Shown here one piece after another: positions 1-6,098 of a DNA stretch of 10,871 bases. Origin of the DNA: Magnetominusculus dajiuhuensis. Its GTDB lineage: Bacteria > Nitrospirota > Thermodesulfovibrionia > Thermodesulfovibrionales > Magnetobacteriaceae. The stretch spans positions 1 to 10,871 of the forward strand of contig NZ_JBJUSG010000120.1 in assembly GCF_046044395.1 (NCBI RefSeq). The letters are read 5' to 3'. The translations under genes were made by a program, and so were the position numbers. The notes under the pieces were generated by a model. It was given only the letters and a program-made list of their open reading frames with translations. It was not told the DNA's origin and searched no databases. How positions within the stretch are numbered: the stretch's first letter is position 1; the number at the start of each line of letters is the position of its first letter.

Positions 1-94
1 TATGACATCTGCTACCCCCACTGTAAAGATGGGGTTTTCTTGACGCTTACTAAGAAATCACTTAACACGGGTTCGAATCCCGTTGTGGACGCCA
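1..94 (+). tRNA. 3' part of a tRNA or tRNA-like RNA, cut by the window start
   Basis: A clear T arm is visible: stem ACGGG (67-71), loop TTCGAAT (72-78), stem CCCGT (79-83). It is followed by a 7-nt acceptor strand (84-90), discriminator G91 and encoded CCA (92-94). Upstream are two hairpins: CCCCA/TGGGG (16-20 with 30-34) and TTTCTT/AAGAAA (36-41 with 52-57). If the first is the anticodon arm, its loop is 9 nt and contains CTGTAAA, which resembles a tRNA-Tyr loop, and the second would be a long variable arm. The partner acceptor strand GTCCACA is not in the window. The 9-nt loop and the roughly 30-nt variable region do not fit a standard tRNA. This could be an unusual or decayed tRNA, or a T-arm remnant left at an integration site. 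The T arm and CCA end are sure; the identity is not. Confidence 0.45.
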
Positions 95-113
95 AATAAA
101 TACTTATACACCG

Positions 114-143
114 GAGGCTTAACTTTCAGAGGCTTAACTTGCA
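114..143. repeat. 15-bp direct tandem duplication
   Basis: Two adjacent 15-nt units, GAGGCTTAACTTTCA (114-128) and GAGGCTTAACTTGCA (129-143), differ at one base. They lie in the short gap between the tRNA-like 3' end and the convergent moeA stop codon. No function can be assigned. Confidence 0.8.
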
Positions 144-151
144 GCACCCCT

Positions 152-1402
152 CTAAAATAGTCTTACGAGTACCTCTTCGTCTTTTTCAAGCCCACGTCTG
201 TCGGCCGGGATTTCTATTACGCCGTCAGCCGTCACAAGTGTTGAGATGAGGCCGGATTTACCCAGTATGGGCTGCGCGTATAGCCCACCGTCTTTATTGA
301 GGATTTTTACCCATATAAAATCAGTCCTCGCCGGTTGTGACGCGATATTTGACGTGAGCCTTGCCTTGGTGATGGGGTGATATGTTTCGTTGAGTAATTC
401 GCCGGTCAGGCGTTTTAAAACCACTGCTGCTTTAATAAAAACCTCGAAACTGACTGTTACGGCTGCGGGATGTCCGGGGAGGCCGAAGACGGGTACGCCG
501 CCAACGCAGCCTGCGATGATGGGTTTGCCGGGCTTTACAGCAACGCCGTGAAACAGGACGCCAGGGCTGCCGAGGCCGTTAATAATCCTCTCTGTCATGT
601 CCATCGTGCCTACGGAGCTGCCGCCCGTGATTAAGACCATTTGAGACGTTTTAATGGCATCTGAGACAATGGCGCGTATGGCATCGTAGTCGTCCCTACA
701 AATCCCTTTTCGCACTGGCGTTGCACCATTGTTTAAGAGCAGGCCGCTTAAGTTATATGAGTTAATGTCCCTGATTTGCGCGCCGTTAATCTGCATTGAC
801 GGGGGGATAATCTCGTCGCCCGTTGAGATAATGGAAACAATGGGCTTTCTATAGACCAATACCTCAGAGATGCCGATTGCTGCAAGCGCCCCCATGTCCT
901 GGGGCCTGATTTTATGGCCACGGCAAAGCAACGCGGTTCCATTAGAGACATCTTGCCCCTTTTGGATGACATTGTCACCTGGGGCAAGTGCCCTCAATAC
1001 CTCAATGTCCGAGTCGCCTAAGGGCTGTGTGTGTTCAAACATTATGACCGCGTCTGCGCCGGAGGGAAGCATCCCGCCGGTTGGAATCCTGGCCGCTTCA
1101 CCATGTGTAATGTGAAAATTAGGGGTCTTACCCATGATTATCTCATCTGTCACTTTAATGTATGCGGGCAAGGTCTCAGTTACGCCGAATGTATCCTCCG
1201 CCTTCAGCGCATATCCATCCATCGTGGAACGAGCGTAATGAGGCACGTCCTCATTTGAGGTAATTGACTCGGCCAGTATCCTCCCGCAGGTGTCCTCTAT
1301 GGGAGACTTTTCAATTGCGGGAGCTGCGAAAACGGTATTGTTGAGCAGTTCAAGTGCCTTACTTAACGGGATGGCATCCGCCCTGCCAAGCATATCAATC
1401 AT
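152..1402 (-). CDS. moeA: Molybdopterin molybdenumtransferase MoeA
   Basis: MoeA inserts molybdate into adenylylated molybdopterin, releasing AMP and giving mature molybdenum cofactor in the cytoplasm. At 416 residues it has the usual length for the family. Typical motifs appear in order: ARSTMDGYA at 57-65 (Asp62 matches the family's conserved active-site Asp), RIPTGG at 105-110, STGDE at 193-197, GGSSVGTMD at 260-268 in the MoCF-binding domain, KPGKP at 290-294 and GLPGHP at 307-312. Residues from about 340 form the C-terminal beta-barrel domain IV. The start at 1402 is chosen because its ATGA overlaps the TGA of the upstream gene, which implies translational coupling. No good ribosome binding site lies before it, and an in-frame ATG at 1393 is the alternative. 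No other molybdenum-cofactor gene is in the window. Confidence 0.95.
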   Translation of the reverse strand: MIDMLGRADAIPLSKALELLNNTVFAAPAIEKSPIEDTCGRILAESITSNEDVPHYARSTMDGYALKAEDTFGVTETLPAYIKVTDEIIMGKTPNFHITHGEAARIPTGGMLPSGADAVIMFEHTQPLGDSDIEVLRALAPGDNVIQKGQDVSNGTALLCRGHKIRPQDMGALAAIGISEVLVYRKPIVSIISTGDEIIPPSMQINGAQIRDINSYNLSGLLLNNGATPVRKGICRDDYDAIRAIVSDAIKTSQMVLITGGSSVGTMDMTERIINGLGSPGVLFHGVAVKPGKPIIAGCVGGVPVFGLPGHPAAVTVSFEVFIKAAVVLKRLTGELLNETYHPITKARLTSNIASQPARTDFIWVKILNKDGGLYAQPILGKSGLISTLVTADGVIEIPADRRGLEKDEEVLVRLF

Positions 1403-2181
1403 AATTTGTTAATGGGATCTTGCAGAAAGAGTTTTTTATAAATTGAACCGTGCACTATTTCACCCGCCGGCCTGTATTTCGTAACCGAAGAGGCGCGCCC
1501 ATTTGTCATGACGTCAACGATACGTTTTAGTGATGTGTCAGTAAGGTCTTTAATGGCCTCAGTGGGGGGGCTGCAACTCAAAAAGAACGATTTCTCAAAC
1601 AGGTTGACAAACGACATGGATGTAAATAATGACATGTAGACGAGACTTTTGAAGATTCTCTTGTTGGCCTTGTAAGAGAAAAAGGTATTGCATATGGAAT
1701 GCTCAAGGAATTCGTCATTGCGTTTCTGGACGCTTCGCTTGATTGCTACCGCGCGAAGCCAGTATTTTTTGTTTATAAGGCTGTCGGCCTTGAGTTCGTA
1801 TATTGTGTGTTCTATGTTCTTTTTTTCCTTTGTGAGGATTTCGTGTGAGACAGTATCTGCGGCGAGGTGGCAGAGGTAGCCGTAGCTGAAGGCCCTTTGC
1901 TGGTTGTTACGGGCGCTGTCTAAAAGGGCGAAGCCGAATTCCCACGAGTGGGAACTCCCGCTTTGAGGGAGATATTTTTTACCGAGGACGATGTCGGCTA
2001 TTATGTTTCCATAGAGGAAATCTTCTTTGAATTTTTTTATAATCACATATATGGCCGGAGGAAGGAGATATGGCAGGGACAACACCTCGCTGCCCAGATA
2101 CATATGGGTCAGCGGCCCCCACGCGTAACCCGCCGTCGGTATTGCTATAAATCCCAGCACAACAAACATGAACAGCAGCAT
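1399..2181 (-). CDS. Exported zinc-dependent phospholipase C / S1-P1 nuclease-like protein
   Basis: The 260-residue product begins with a hydrophobic signal-like segment (1-20) ending AGYA. Cleavage there would leave Trp21 as the mature N-terminus. In the zinc-dependent phospholipase C family the amino group and carbonyl of an N-terminal Trp bind zinc, so this fits. Other likely metal ligands are His26 (in WGPLTH), Asp63 (IADIV), His78 (SHSWEFG), His105 and Asp109 (CHLAAD) and His113-Glu114. The N-region has no basic residue, which is unusual for a signal peptide. The substrate is unknown; bacterial relatives with this layout are often annotated only as zinc-dependent phospholipase C family protein. 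The start at 2181 follows an in-frame stop at 2194-2196 and has only a weak AAAG ahead of it. It overlaps moeA by 4 nt. The family is fairly certain, activity is inferred. Confidence 0.75.
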   Translation of the reverse strand: MLLFMFVVLGFIAIPTAGYAWGPLTHMYLGSEVLSLPYLLPPAIYVIIKKFKEDFLYGNIIADIVLGKKYLPQSGSSHSWEFGFALLDSARNNQQRAFSYGYLCHLAADTVSHEILTKEKKNIEHTIYELKADSLINKKYWLRAVAIKRSVQKRNDEFLEHSICNTFFSYKANKRIFKSLVYMSLFTSMSFVNLFEKSFFLSCSPPTEAIKDLTDTSLKRIVDVMTNGRASSVTKYRPAGEIVHGSIYKKLFLQDPINKL

Positions 2182-2226
2182 CGTCTTTATATTCTATAAC
2201 ATTCCCGCCTAAAATACTATAACAAT

Positions 2227-2409
2227 CTCACTCCACGACATTTCTAACCAAACTTTCGCACAGGGAATAATGGATTTACCGTATAGTCCGTCATTCCGGC
2301 TTGTCCAGAATCTGTCTCTACACATTCTCACCAGCCAAATAAGATTCCGGACAAGCCGGAATGACGACAAGGCAAGCCGTGTGGATACAATTTTCTATCG
2401 CGGAGTGAG
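2227..2409. mobile_element. 183-bp MITE-like element with 9-bp target duplication
   Basis: The ends are inverted repeats: CTCACTCCACGA at the left (2227-2238) and the complement of CTCACTCCGCGA at the right (2398-2409), with one mismatch in 12. The 9-bp sequence TATAACAAT sits immediately outside both ends (2218-2226 and 2410-2418), a perfect target-site duplication. Inside are two copies, in opposite orientation, of the hairpin ATTCCGGACAAGCCGGAAT (2293-2311, one mismatch; 2344-2362, perfect). No reading frame inside looks real, so the element must depend on a transposase made elsewhere. The 9-bp duplication and the CT-initial ends are reminiscent of IS50-type IS4-family elements, which is inference only. 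It lies between the receiver gene and the phospholipase-like gene and may carry or disrupt their shared transcription. Confidence 0.85.
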
Positions 2410-2457
2410 TATAACAATAATTTATTCAGGGAGATGTAAAGAGTGCTCTGCGCGGCC

Positions 2458-2877
2458 TTACCGTGCAATTAATGTGGTAATGGCGTCCAGTAATTCATCG
2501 AATTTATATGGTTTTACCAGGGTGCCGCAGAATCCGAACTCCTTGTAGTTGTCAAGTATGTAGTCGTTCGAATAGCCACTGGCAACAAGCGCCTTGACCG
2601 ATGGGTTTAACTTATGTAATCTGGCAATGGTGTCTTTTGCCCCCAGGCCTTTGGGAACGACAAGGTCAAGGATAACAACATCAAAGACGGCGTTGTCAAC
2701 AAGAGACTTCTCGTAAATAGAGATGGCCTCAGAACCTTCCTCAGCCAGCACGACCGCAAAGCCGAACTCATGGAGAAGCTCAGCCGTAACCTCCCTTATA
2801 TCGCCGTCATCGTCCATGAAAAGTATGCTCCCACGGGACGCGGCGCCAACTGCGTCTGTTACACTATCACTCCCCAA
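2458..2877 (-). CDS. Stand-alone receiver-domain response regulator
   Basis: The 139 residues are almost entirely a CheY-like receiver domain, with no DNA-binding or enzymatic output domain. The acidic pocket is Asp22-Asp23-Asp24, the phosphorylation site is Asp71 (VVILDL), the switch Ser is Ser100 (VASGYSND) and the conserved Lys is Lys122 (LVKPY). The ASGYSND and GFCGTLVKPY motifs match receivers that normally form the C-terminus of PAS-containing hybrid histidine kinases. Here the domain is free: an in-frame stop at 2902-2904 lies just upstream. The start is TTG at 2875-2877, supported by a GGGGAG ribosome binding site 6 nt away. No kinase is adjacent, so the partner is unknown. It may be a phospho-relay intermediate or a relic of a lost hybrid kinase; the intact pocket favours function. 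Confidence 0.85.
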   Translation of the reverse strand: MGSDSVTDAVGAASRGSILFMDDDGDIREVTAELLHEFGFAVVLAEEGSEAISIYEKSLVDNAVFDVVILDLVVPKGLGAKDTIARLHKLNPSVKALVASGYSNDYILDNYKEFGFCGTLVKPYKFDELLDAITTLIAR

Positions 2878-2883
2878 TACATT

Positions 2884-2889
2884 CTCCCC
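2884..2889 (-). promoter_or_regulatory. Ribosome binding site that sets the TTG start of the receiver gene
   Basis: On the minus strand GGGGAG lies 6 nt before the TTG codon at 2877. No ATG occurs upstream in frame before the stop at 2902-2904. The first internal ATG codon would remove the first beta strand, so the TTG start is preferred. Confidence 0.6.
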
Positions 2890-2894
2890 GGTAC

Positions 2895-2999
2895 AAGCAA
2901 CTCAACGAAATAAGCAACTCAGCCAAAGCCGCTACATCATTAAACGCCAAAGCCGCCACATCATTAATTGAACCGCACCTACAGTAAACCGCACCTACA
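2895..2999. repeat. Three consecutive short tandem duplications in a divergent intergenic region
   Basis: Three different units are each present twice, one after the other. AAGCAACTCA recurs at 2895 and 2912 (period 17). A 24-nt unit beginning GCCAAAGCCGC occupies 2922-2945 and 2946-2969, with differences only at one internal base and the last two. AACCGCACCTACA recurs at 2971-2983 and 2987-2999 (period 16). The block lies just upstream of the receiver gene and within the 273-bp gap before the divergent membrane-protein gene. It could be replication-slippage debris or paired regulator-binding sites. Confidence 0.8.
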
Positions 3000-3150
3000 T
3001 GGCAACCTCTTGCGGTAGTCTAACAAAGTTTTATTAATAATGCAAGAAAAAAATTGTTGAAAGAAAAAAACGGCAGCACGATAAGGTTACTAAATATGCC
3101 TGTCCTTTAGTGTACAATAAGATACACGAGATGCCAATGAGGACGAGTGA
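3000..3150. other. AT-rich part of the divergent intergenic region
   Basis: This stretch holds no credible gene. Weak promoter-like sequences can be picked out: TTGCAT and TAGACT, 17 nt apart, on the minus strand toward the receiver gene (within about 3017-3045), and TACAAT at 3113-3118 on the plus strand without a good -35 partner. GAGGA at 3139-3143 is the ribosome binding site of the gene starting at 3151. The promoter guesses are low confidence. Confidence 0.3.
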
Positions 3151-5400
3151 ATGAAAAAGGGCAGAGCTATTAAAGTGACGCTGTATATGTTTATTGTTAT
3201 CACGTTGATACATATAGGAATCAGCATGGCAATACCGGCCTTCCGTTTTAACTCTGGCTTTAGCTATTCAACACTCATGGAGGCCGACTCTCCAGAGGCC
3301 AAAGACACAGCACCATTTCCTCCTCCGATGTATGTTGCAGAGCAGCGTGTCGGTATGCCCGACAATTTGAGGGTCTATTCGTTTCTCGGTAGTCAGGCAC
3401 AAGAGCAATTTTCTCGTTGGTACGTTGCTCGCGGTGACTTTTACATTATGACGGGTGGGTTTCCTTTTTTGGATGGCAATGGCGTGCAGGTGGAGGTTCA
3501 GTCGGAAAGCAGTATGCAAAAAAGGTTTGACTTAACAGATAGGGTAAATCCCAGAAATGTCATGGTCATGAGGAAAATACACCTTAACCGGGAGCGGGGA
3601 CCATATAAGGTCAGAATAGTGGCAAAACAGGGAGCGGTCAGCGGTACTAACACATGGTTTGCAGTGTCTGAGCCGTTCGTTATTACGGGGAAGACGGGCG
3701 AATTGATGGCTGTTTTGAGGATTGTCCTTTCTGTGTTTGCCGCTGTGACATTGATACTGGGACCTGGGCTTGCCATCAGGACATTACTATGGCAAAATTC
3801 AGTTTTCAGGGCGGCGGCATTTATTGCCGTGCCGGGGGTGCTTATTTTGGCCATCTGCGGCCTGATATGCTGGAAGGAGGCTCTTAGGATAAATCCACAG
3901 TATATTGCGGCGGGGTTCAGCCTGTTAATCTTATTTTTCTGTTTTTTTGTCCTTGGCATCAGGAGTGCCTCCGCGTTAGTTTCAAATGCGGAGTGGAAGG
4001 TCATCGGCATTGTATTTATCGTCGTATTAATAGCGGCAGCAAAGGGGAGTTATTCTGTCGGGCCGTTTGAGGAGATGTATGGAGGAACCATATCAAGGAC
4101 GCTGGATGCCGGAGGGCGTCCTGACAGCAGGATTCAATACCATGTGGTGCAGTTAGCGGGCAATGGACTAGACCCGTACAGCAGGGCGGGCAGTAGATAT
4201 TTCTACCCGTGGTCGTTTTCGTCGCGCACGCCTATGGGCGGGTTGACGGCGGCCTCTCTGGTGTTTTTGGCAGGGGGAAAGCCCCCGCCTGGAATGCCTT
4301 CGCAGGCATGGGCACCTTTTGACAACGAGGGGTTTGCCGTATATCGGATTGCTATGATAGTGTTGTCGGCGGAGTGTCTTTTGGCCATGTTTAGTGTGGC
4401 CTCTGTGCTTGCCGGGGAAAGGGCAGGGATTATTTGCGTCTTACTGATGGCGCTGACGCCGTTTTTTATTCACGAGGTCTATTATTCATGGCCTAAACTT
4501 GCGGCGGCTGGCCTTGTTATGGCGGCCTTATATACCGTGCTTGTTAAGCGCCCGCGGCTGTCCGGCCTTTTTCTTGGACTGGGGTATTTGTTTCATCCTA
4601 TGGCGCTCTTTTCGCTTCCCGTTATCCTGTTTGTTTTGATAGCGGTGGAGAAGGATGGTTCACTGAGGGATTTAATATATGTAAAATATAAAAAAATAGT
4701 GATAGACAGCAGTTTTATCGTCATAACCTGCGGGTTGTTTCTTTTTTTCTGGGAAGTAGTCAATGTGGATTCTGACCGTCAGGCGTTTTTTCTTCAGTAC
4801 ATATTGATGTCCAATGAAAAGCTGGGCGCAGGGACTTTGGCATGGGTTACTTCACGCCTGCAGTCGTTGGCCAATACAGTCATTCCTCTTTATCTGTATA
4901 TTCATACGGGCGGCGCGCAGGAGGTCAACTCTTTGAATGGCCGGGTGCCCGGCATAATACCCTTTTGCTTTCAGTATTGGAATACGGTGCCGTTTGGTTT
5001 TGGGCTGGCGGCACTGCTGATATTTATTAAAAAAACATATGACGGCGCGCGGGTGCATCCGGTTGTGTTTACGGCGGTGGTGGCGGTTCCTTTCTTTGCC
5101 TTTGCCGTGTATTGGGGGTTTAATGTGACGGGTTTGATGCCGGAGGGGCTTCACGTATGGGTGATGAGTGTGATTTTGTTTATGGTATGGGCGTGGAGGC
5201 CGTTGGTTGTTACGAGGGGACAGGCCATAGTGTTGTCGCTACGGGGGATTGAGGTCATGATAATGCTTATAGCGCCTATCTGGTTTTCTATGGACAGGCG
5301 TCTTGATGAGATATATTTTATGAATGACATTATTATGCTTGGCGTGATGTTTGGCGGGACGGCCCTGCTTGTCAGGAAGACGTTGGCATTCAGTCAGTAA
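3151..5400 (+). CDS. Large polytopic inner-membrane protein of unknown function, possibly glycosyltransferase C-like
   Basis: I do not recognise this 749-residue protein. It has an N-terminal membrane anchor (about 9-28), then a soluble region (29-183) rich in short beta-like strands and probably periplasmic. About a dozen further membrane segments follow (roughly 186-206, 221-241, 252-270, 283-298, 400-420, 425-440, 449-464, 474-497, 520-537, 640-657, 669-685, 700-712, 728-745). A non-membrane loop at 299-395 includes Asp319, Asp325, Asp341 and a YFYPW-RTPMGG stretch. YYSWPK at 444-449 follows a membrane segment. Many short hydrophobic helices with acidic extracytoplasmic loops resemble GT-C membrane glycosyltransferases that use lipid-linked sugars, but I cannot point to a diagnostic motif. 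GAGGA, 7 nt before the ATG, supports the start. It appears to be monocistronic, with an element copy downstream. Confidence 0.8.
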   Translation: MKKGRAIKVTLYMFIVITLIHIGISMAIPAFRFNSGFSYSTLMEADSPEAKDTAPFPPPMYVAEQRVGMPDNLRVYSFLGSQAQEQFSRWYVARGDFYIMTGGFPFLDGNGVQVEVQSESSMQKRFDLTDRVNPRNVMVMRKIHLNRERGPYKVRIVAKQGAVSGTNTWFAVSEPFVITGKTGELMAVLRIVLSVFAAVTLILGPGLAIRTLLWQNSVFRAAAFIAVPGVLILAICGLICWKEALRINPQYIAAGFSLLILFFCFFVLGIRSASALVSNAEWKVIGIVFIVVLIAAAKGSYSVGPFEEMYGGTISRTLDAGGRPDSRIQYHVVQLAGNGLDPYSRAGSRYFYPWSFSSRTPMGGLTAASLVFLAGGKPPPGMPSQAWAPFDNEGFAVYRIAMIVLSAECLLAMFSVASVLAGERAGIICVLLMALTPFFIHEVYYSWPKLAAAGLVMAALYTVLVKRPRLSGLFLGLGYLFHPMALFSLPVILFVLIAVEKDGSLRDLIYVKYKKIVIDSSFIVITCGLFLFFWEVVNVDSDRQAFFLQYILMSNEKLGAGTLAWVTSRLQSLANTVIPLYLYIHTGGAQEVNSLNGRVPGIIPFCFQYWNTVPFGFGLAALLIFIKKTYDGARVHPVVFTAVVAVPFFAFAVYWGFNVTGLMPEGLHVWVMSVILFMVWAWRPLVVTRGQAIVLSLRGIEVMIMLIAPIWFSMDRRLDEIYFMNDIIMLGVMFGGTALLVRKTLAFSQ

Positions 5401-5430
5401 TATTTTACAACATTACGTCGTGGATAGACA

Positions 5431-5566
5431 GATTCCGGACAAGCCGGAATGACGACAAGACAAGCAGTCAGGCGATTATGTAATAGCCAAACATGGGAAC
5501 GATTCCGGACAAGCCGGAATGACGACAAGACAAGCAGGGTGGGGACAATTTTTGTCGCGGCGTGAG
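5431..5566. mobile_element. Second member of the small element family, left end unclear
   Basis: A 37-nt sequence beginning GATTCCGGACAAGCCGGAAT occurs twice in identical form, at 5431-5467 and 5501-5537. Each copy contains the perfect hairpin ATTCCGG-ACAAG-CCGGAAT. The right end, GTCGCGGCGTGAG (5554-5566), is the complement of CTCACGCCGCGAC, one base different from the end at 10859. The preceding GGACAATTTTTG also resembles the right interior of the element at 2227-2409. No matching left terminal repeat is clear; GTCGTGGATAG at 5418-5428 may be a decayed end. No target duplication was found. It lies between the membrane-protein gene and the yajC promoter. Internal duplication of one hairpin arm distinguishes it from the 183-bp copy. 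Confidence 0.7.
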
Positions 5567-5607
5567 CGATGTACATAAAATCAGTTCAGGCAGTCTCAAA
5601 AATACCT

Positions 5608-5616
5608 TGATATAAT
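5608..5616 (+). promoter_or_regulatory. Extended -10 promoter for the yajC-secD-secF-recJ cluster
   Basis: TGATATAAT is a perfect extended -10 element: TG at 5608-5609, one base, then TATAAT at 5611-5616. No good -35 lies at the usual distance, as is common with extended -10 promoters. Transcription would start near 5623, about 50 nt before the yajC ATG. The element copy ends 41 nt upstream. Confidence 0.55.
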
Positions 5617-5673
5617 AATCGTACAAAGGTTATCATAGCGATTATCTATAAAAAATTTTGGAGGTATTAACCA

Positions 5674-6009
5674 ATGTTTGAGAATCTGGCATGGGCAATG
5701 GGTTCGGCGCCGCCGTCCGGGCAAGCCGCAGGTGCCCCTGATATGTTTATGAGTTTCTTCCCGTTGATCGTTATTTTTGCGATCTTCTATCTGCTCCTCA
5801 TTCGGCCACAGCAAAAAAAGGCAAAGGAGCATAAGGAGATGCTGAACAATGTCAAAAAGGGTGATAAGGTCATCACCTCCGGTGGTGTCTATGGCCTCGT
5901 GGAGAGCGTAGGCGACAATACGGTCGTCCTGAAGATTGCGGAGAATGTGAAAGTCAAATTCGGCAAATCCTTTATAGCCGCCGTACGGGTTAATCAGGAA
6001 GAAGACTGA
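5674..6009 (+). CDS. yajC: Sec translocon accessory subunit YajC
   Basis: YajC is a small single-span inner-membrane protein that associates with SecD and SecF in the holo-translocon. The 111-residue product has one membrane helix (about 25-43) followed by the typical RPQQKKAKEH segment at 44-53 and the conserved cytoplasmic GDKVITSGGVYGLV at 63-76. Length is normal. GGAGG at 5660-5664 lies 9 nt before the ATG. The gene is first in the cluster, with secD starting 89 nt after its stop. A short A/G/P-rich N-terminal stretch (10-23) precedes the helix. Confidence 0.95.
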   Translation: MFENLAWAMGSAPPSGQAAGAPDMFMSFFPLIVIFAIFYLLLIRPQQKKAKEHKEMLNNVKKGDKVITSGGVYGLVESVGDNTVVLKIAENVKVKFGKSFIAAVRVNQEED

Positions 6010-6021
6010 GTTTCCTGTCGC

Positions 6022-6041
6022 TGCCCGGCTAAACACGGGCA
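6022..6041 (+). promoter_or_regulatory. Hairpin in the yajC-secD spacer
   Basis: TGCCCG (6022-6027) and CGGGCA (6036-6041) form a 6-bp stem with an 8-nt loop. No T-run follows, so it is not a good terminator. It might tune secD expression or protect the transcript. The spacer also has an imperfect pair of similar segments, GTTCACGTTACG (6044-6055) and TTTCACATTACG (6063-6074). Confidence 0.35.
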
Positions 6042-6084
6042 TAGTTCACGTTACGCTGTATAGTTTCACATTACGGTTTACGGT

Positions 6085-6091
6085 AAGGAGG
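6085..6091 (+). promoter_or_regulatory. Strong ribosome binding site for the GTG start of secD
   Basis: AAGGAGG, a near-perfect anti-16S match, lies 7 nt before GTG at 6099. It decides the start codon: the GTG is followed by the Lys/Arg-rich N-terminus expected before the first membrane helix of SecD. Confidence 0.8.
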
Positions 6092-6098
6092 TTGTTTC

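Noticed and set aside
1..94. 3' end of a tmRNA
   Set aside because: The acceptor end TGTGGACG-CCA lacks the conserved tmRNA ending with CUCCACCA and the G3-U70 signature, so a tmRNA is unlikely.
128..153. AGAGG/CCTCT hairpin as a moeA terminator
   Set aside because: The 5-bp stem overlaps the moeA stop codon, has a 16-nt loop and lacks a T-run in the right direction.
2270..2548. 92-codon plus-strand open frame over the element and the receiver gene's 3' end
   Set aside because: It runs across a non-coding mobile element and antisense to a clear receiver gene, with no ribosome binding site or family resemblance.
3057..3085. TTGAAA and GATAAG, 17 nt apart, as a promoter for the membrane-protein gene
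   Set aside because: The -10 match is only 4 of 6 in an A-rich region where chance matches are common.
3498..4010. 170-codon minus-strand open frame inside the membrane-protein gene
   Set aside because: It is antisense to a long plausible membrane protein with a good start; its composition looks like a reverse-complement shadow.
5431..5537. Two identical 37-nt palindromic repeats separated by 33 nt, resembling a minimal CRISPR array
   Set aside because: The same hairpin occurs singly and in both orientations in the transposon-like element at 2227-2409, a family end lies next to it, and there are only two units and no cas gene.
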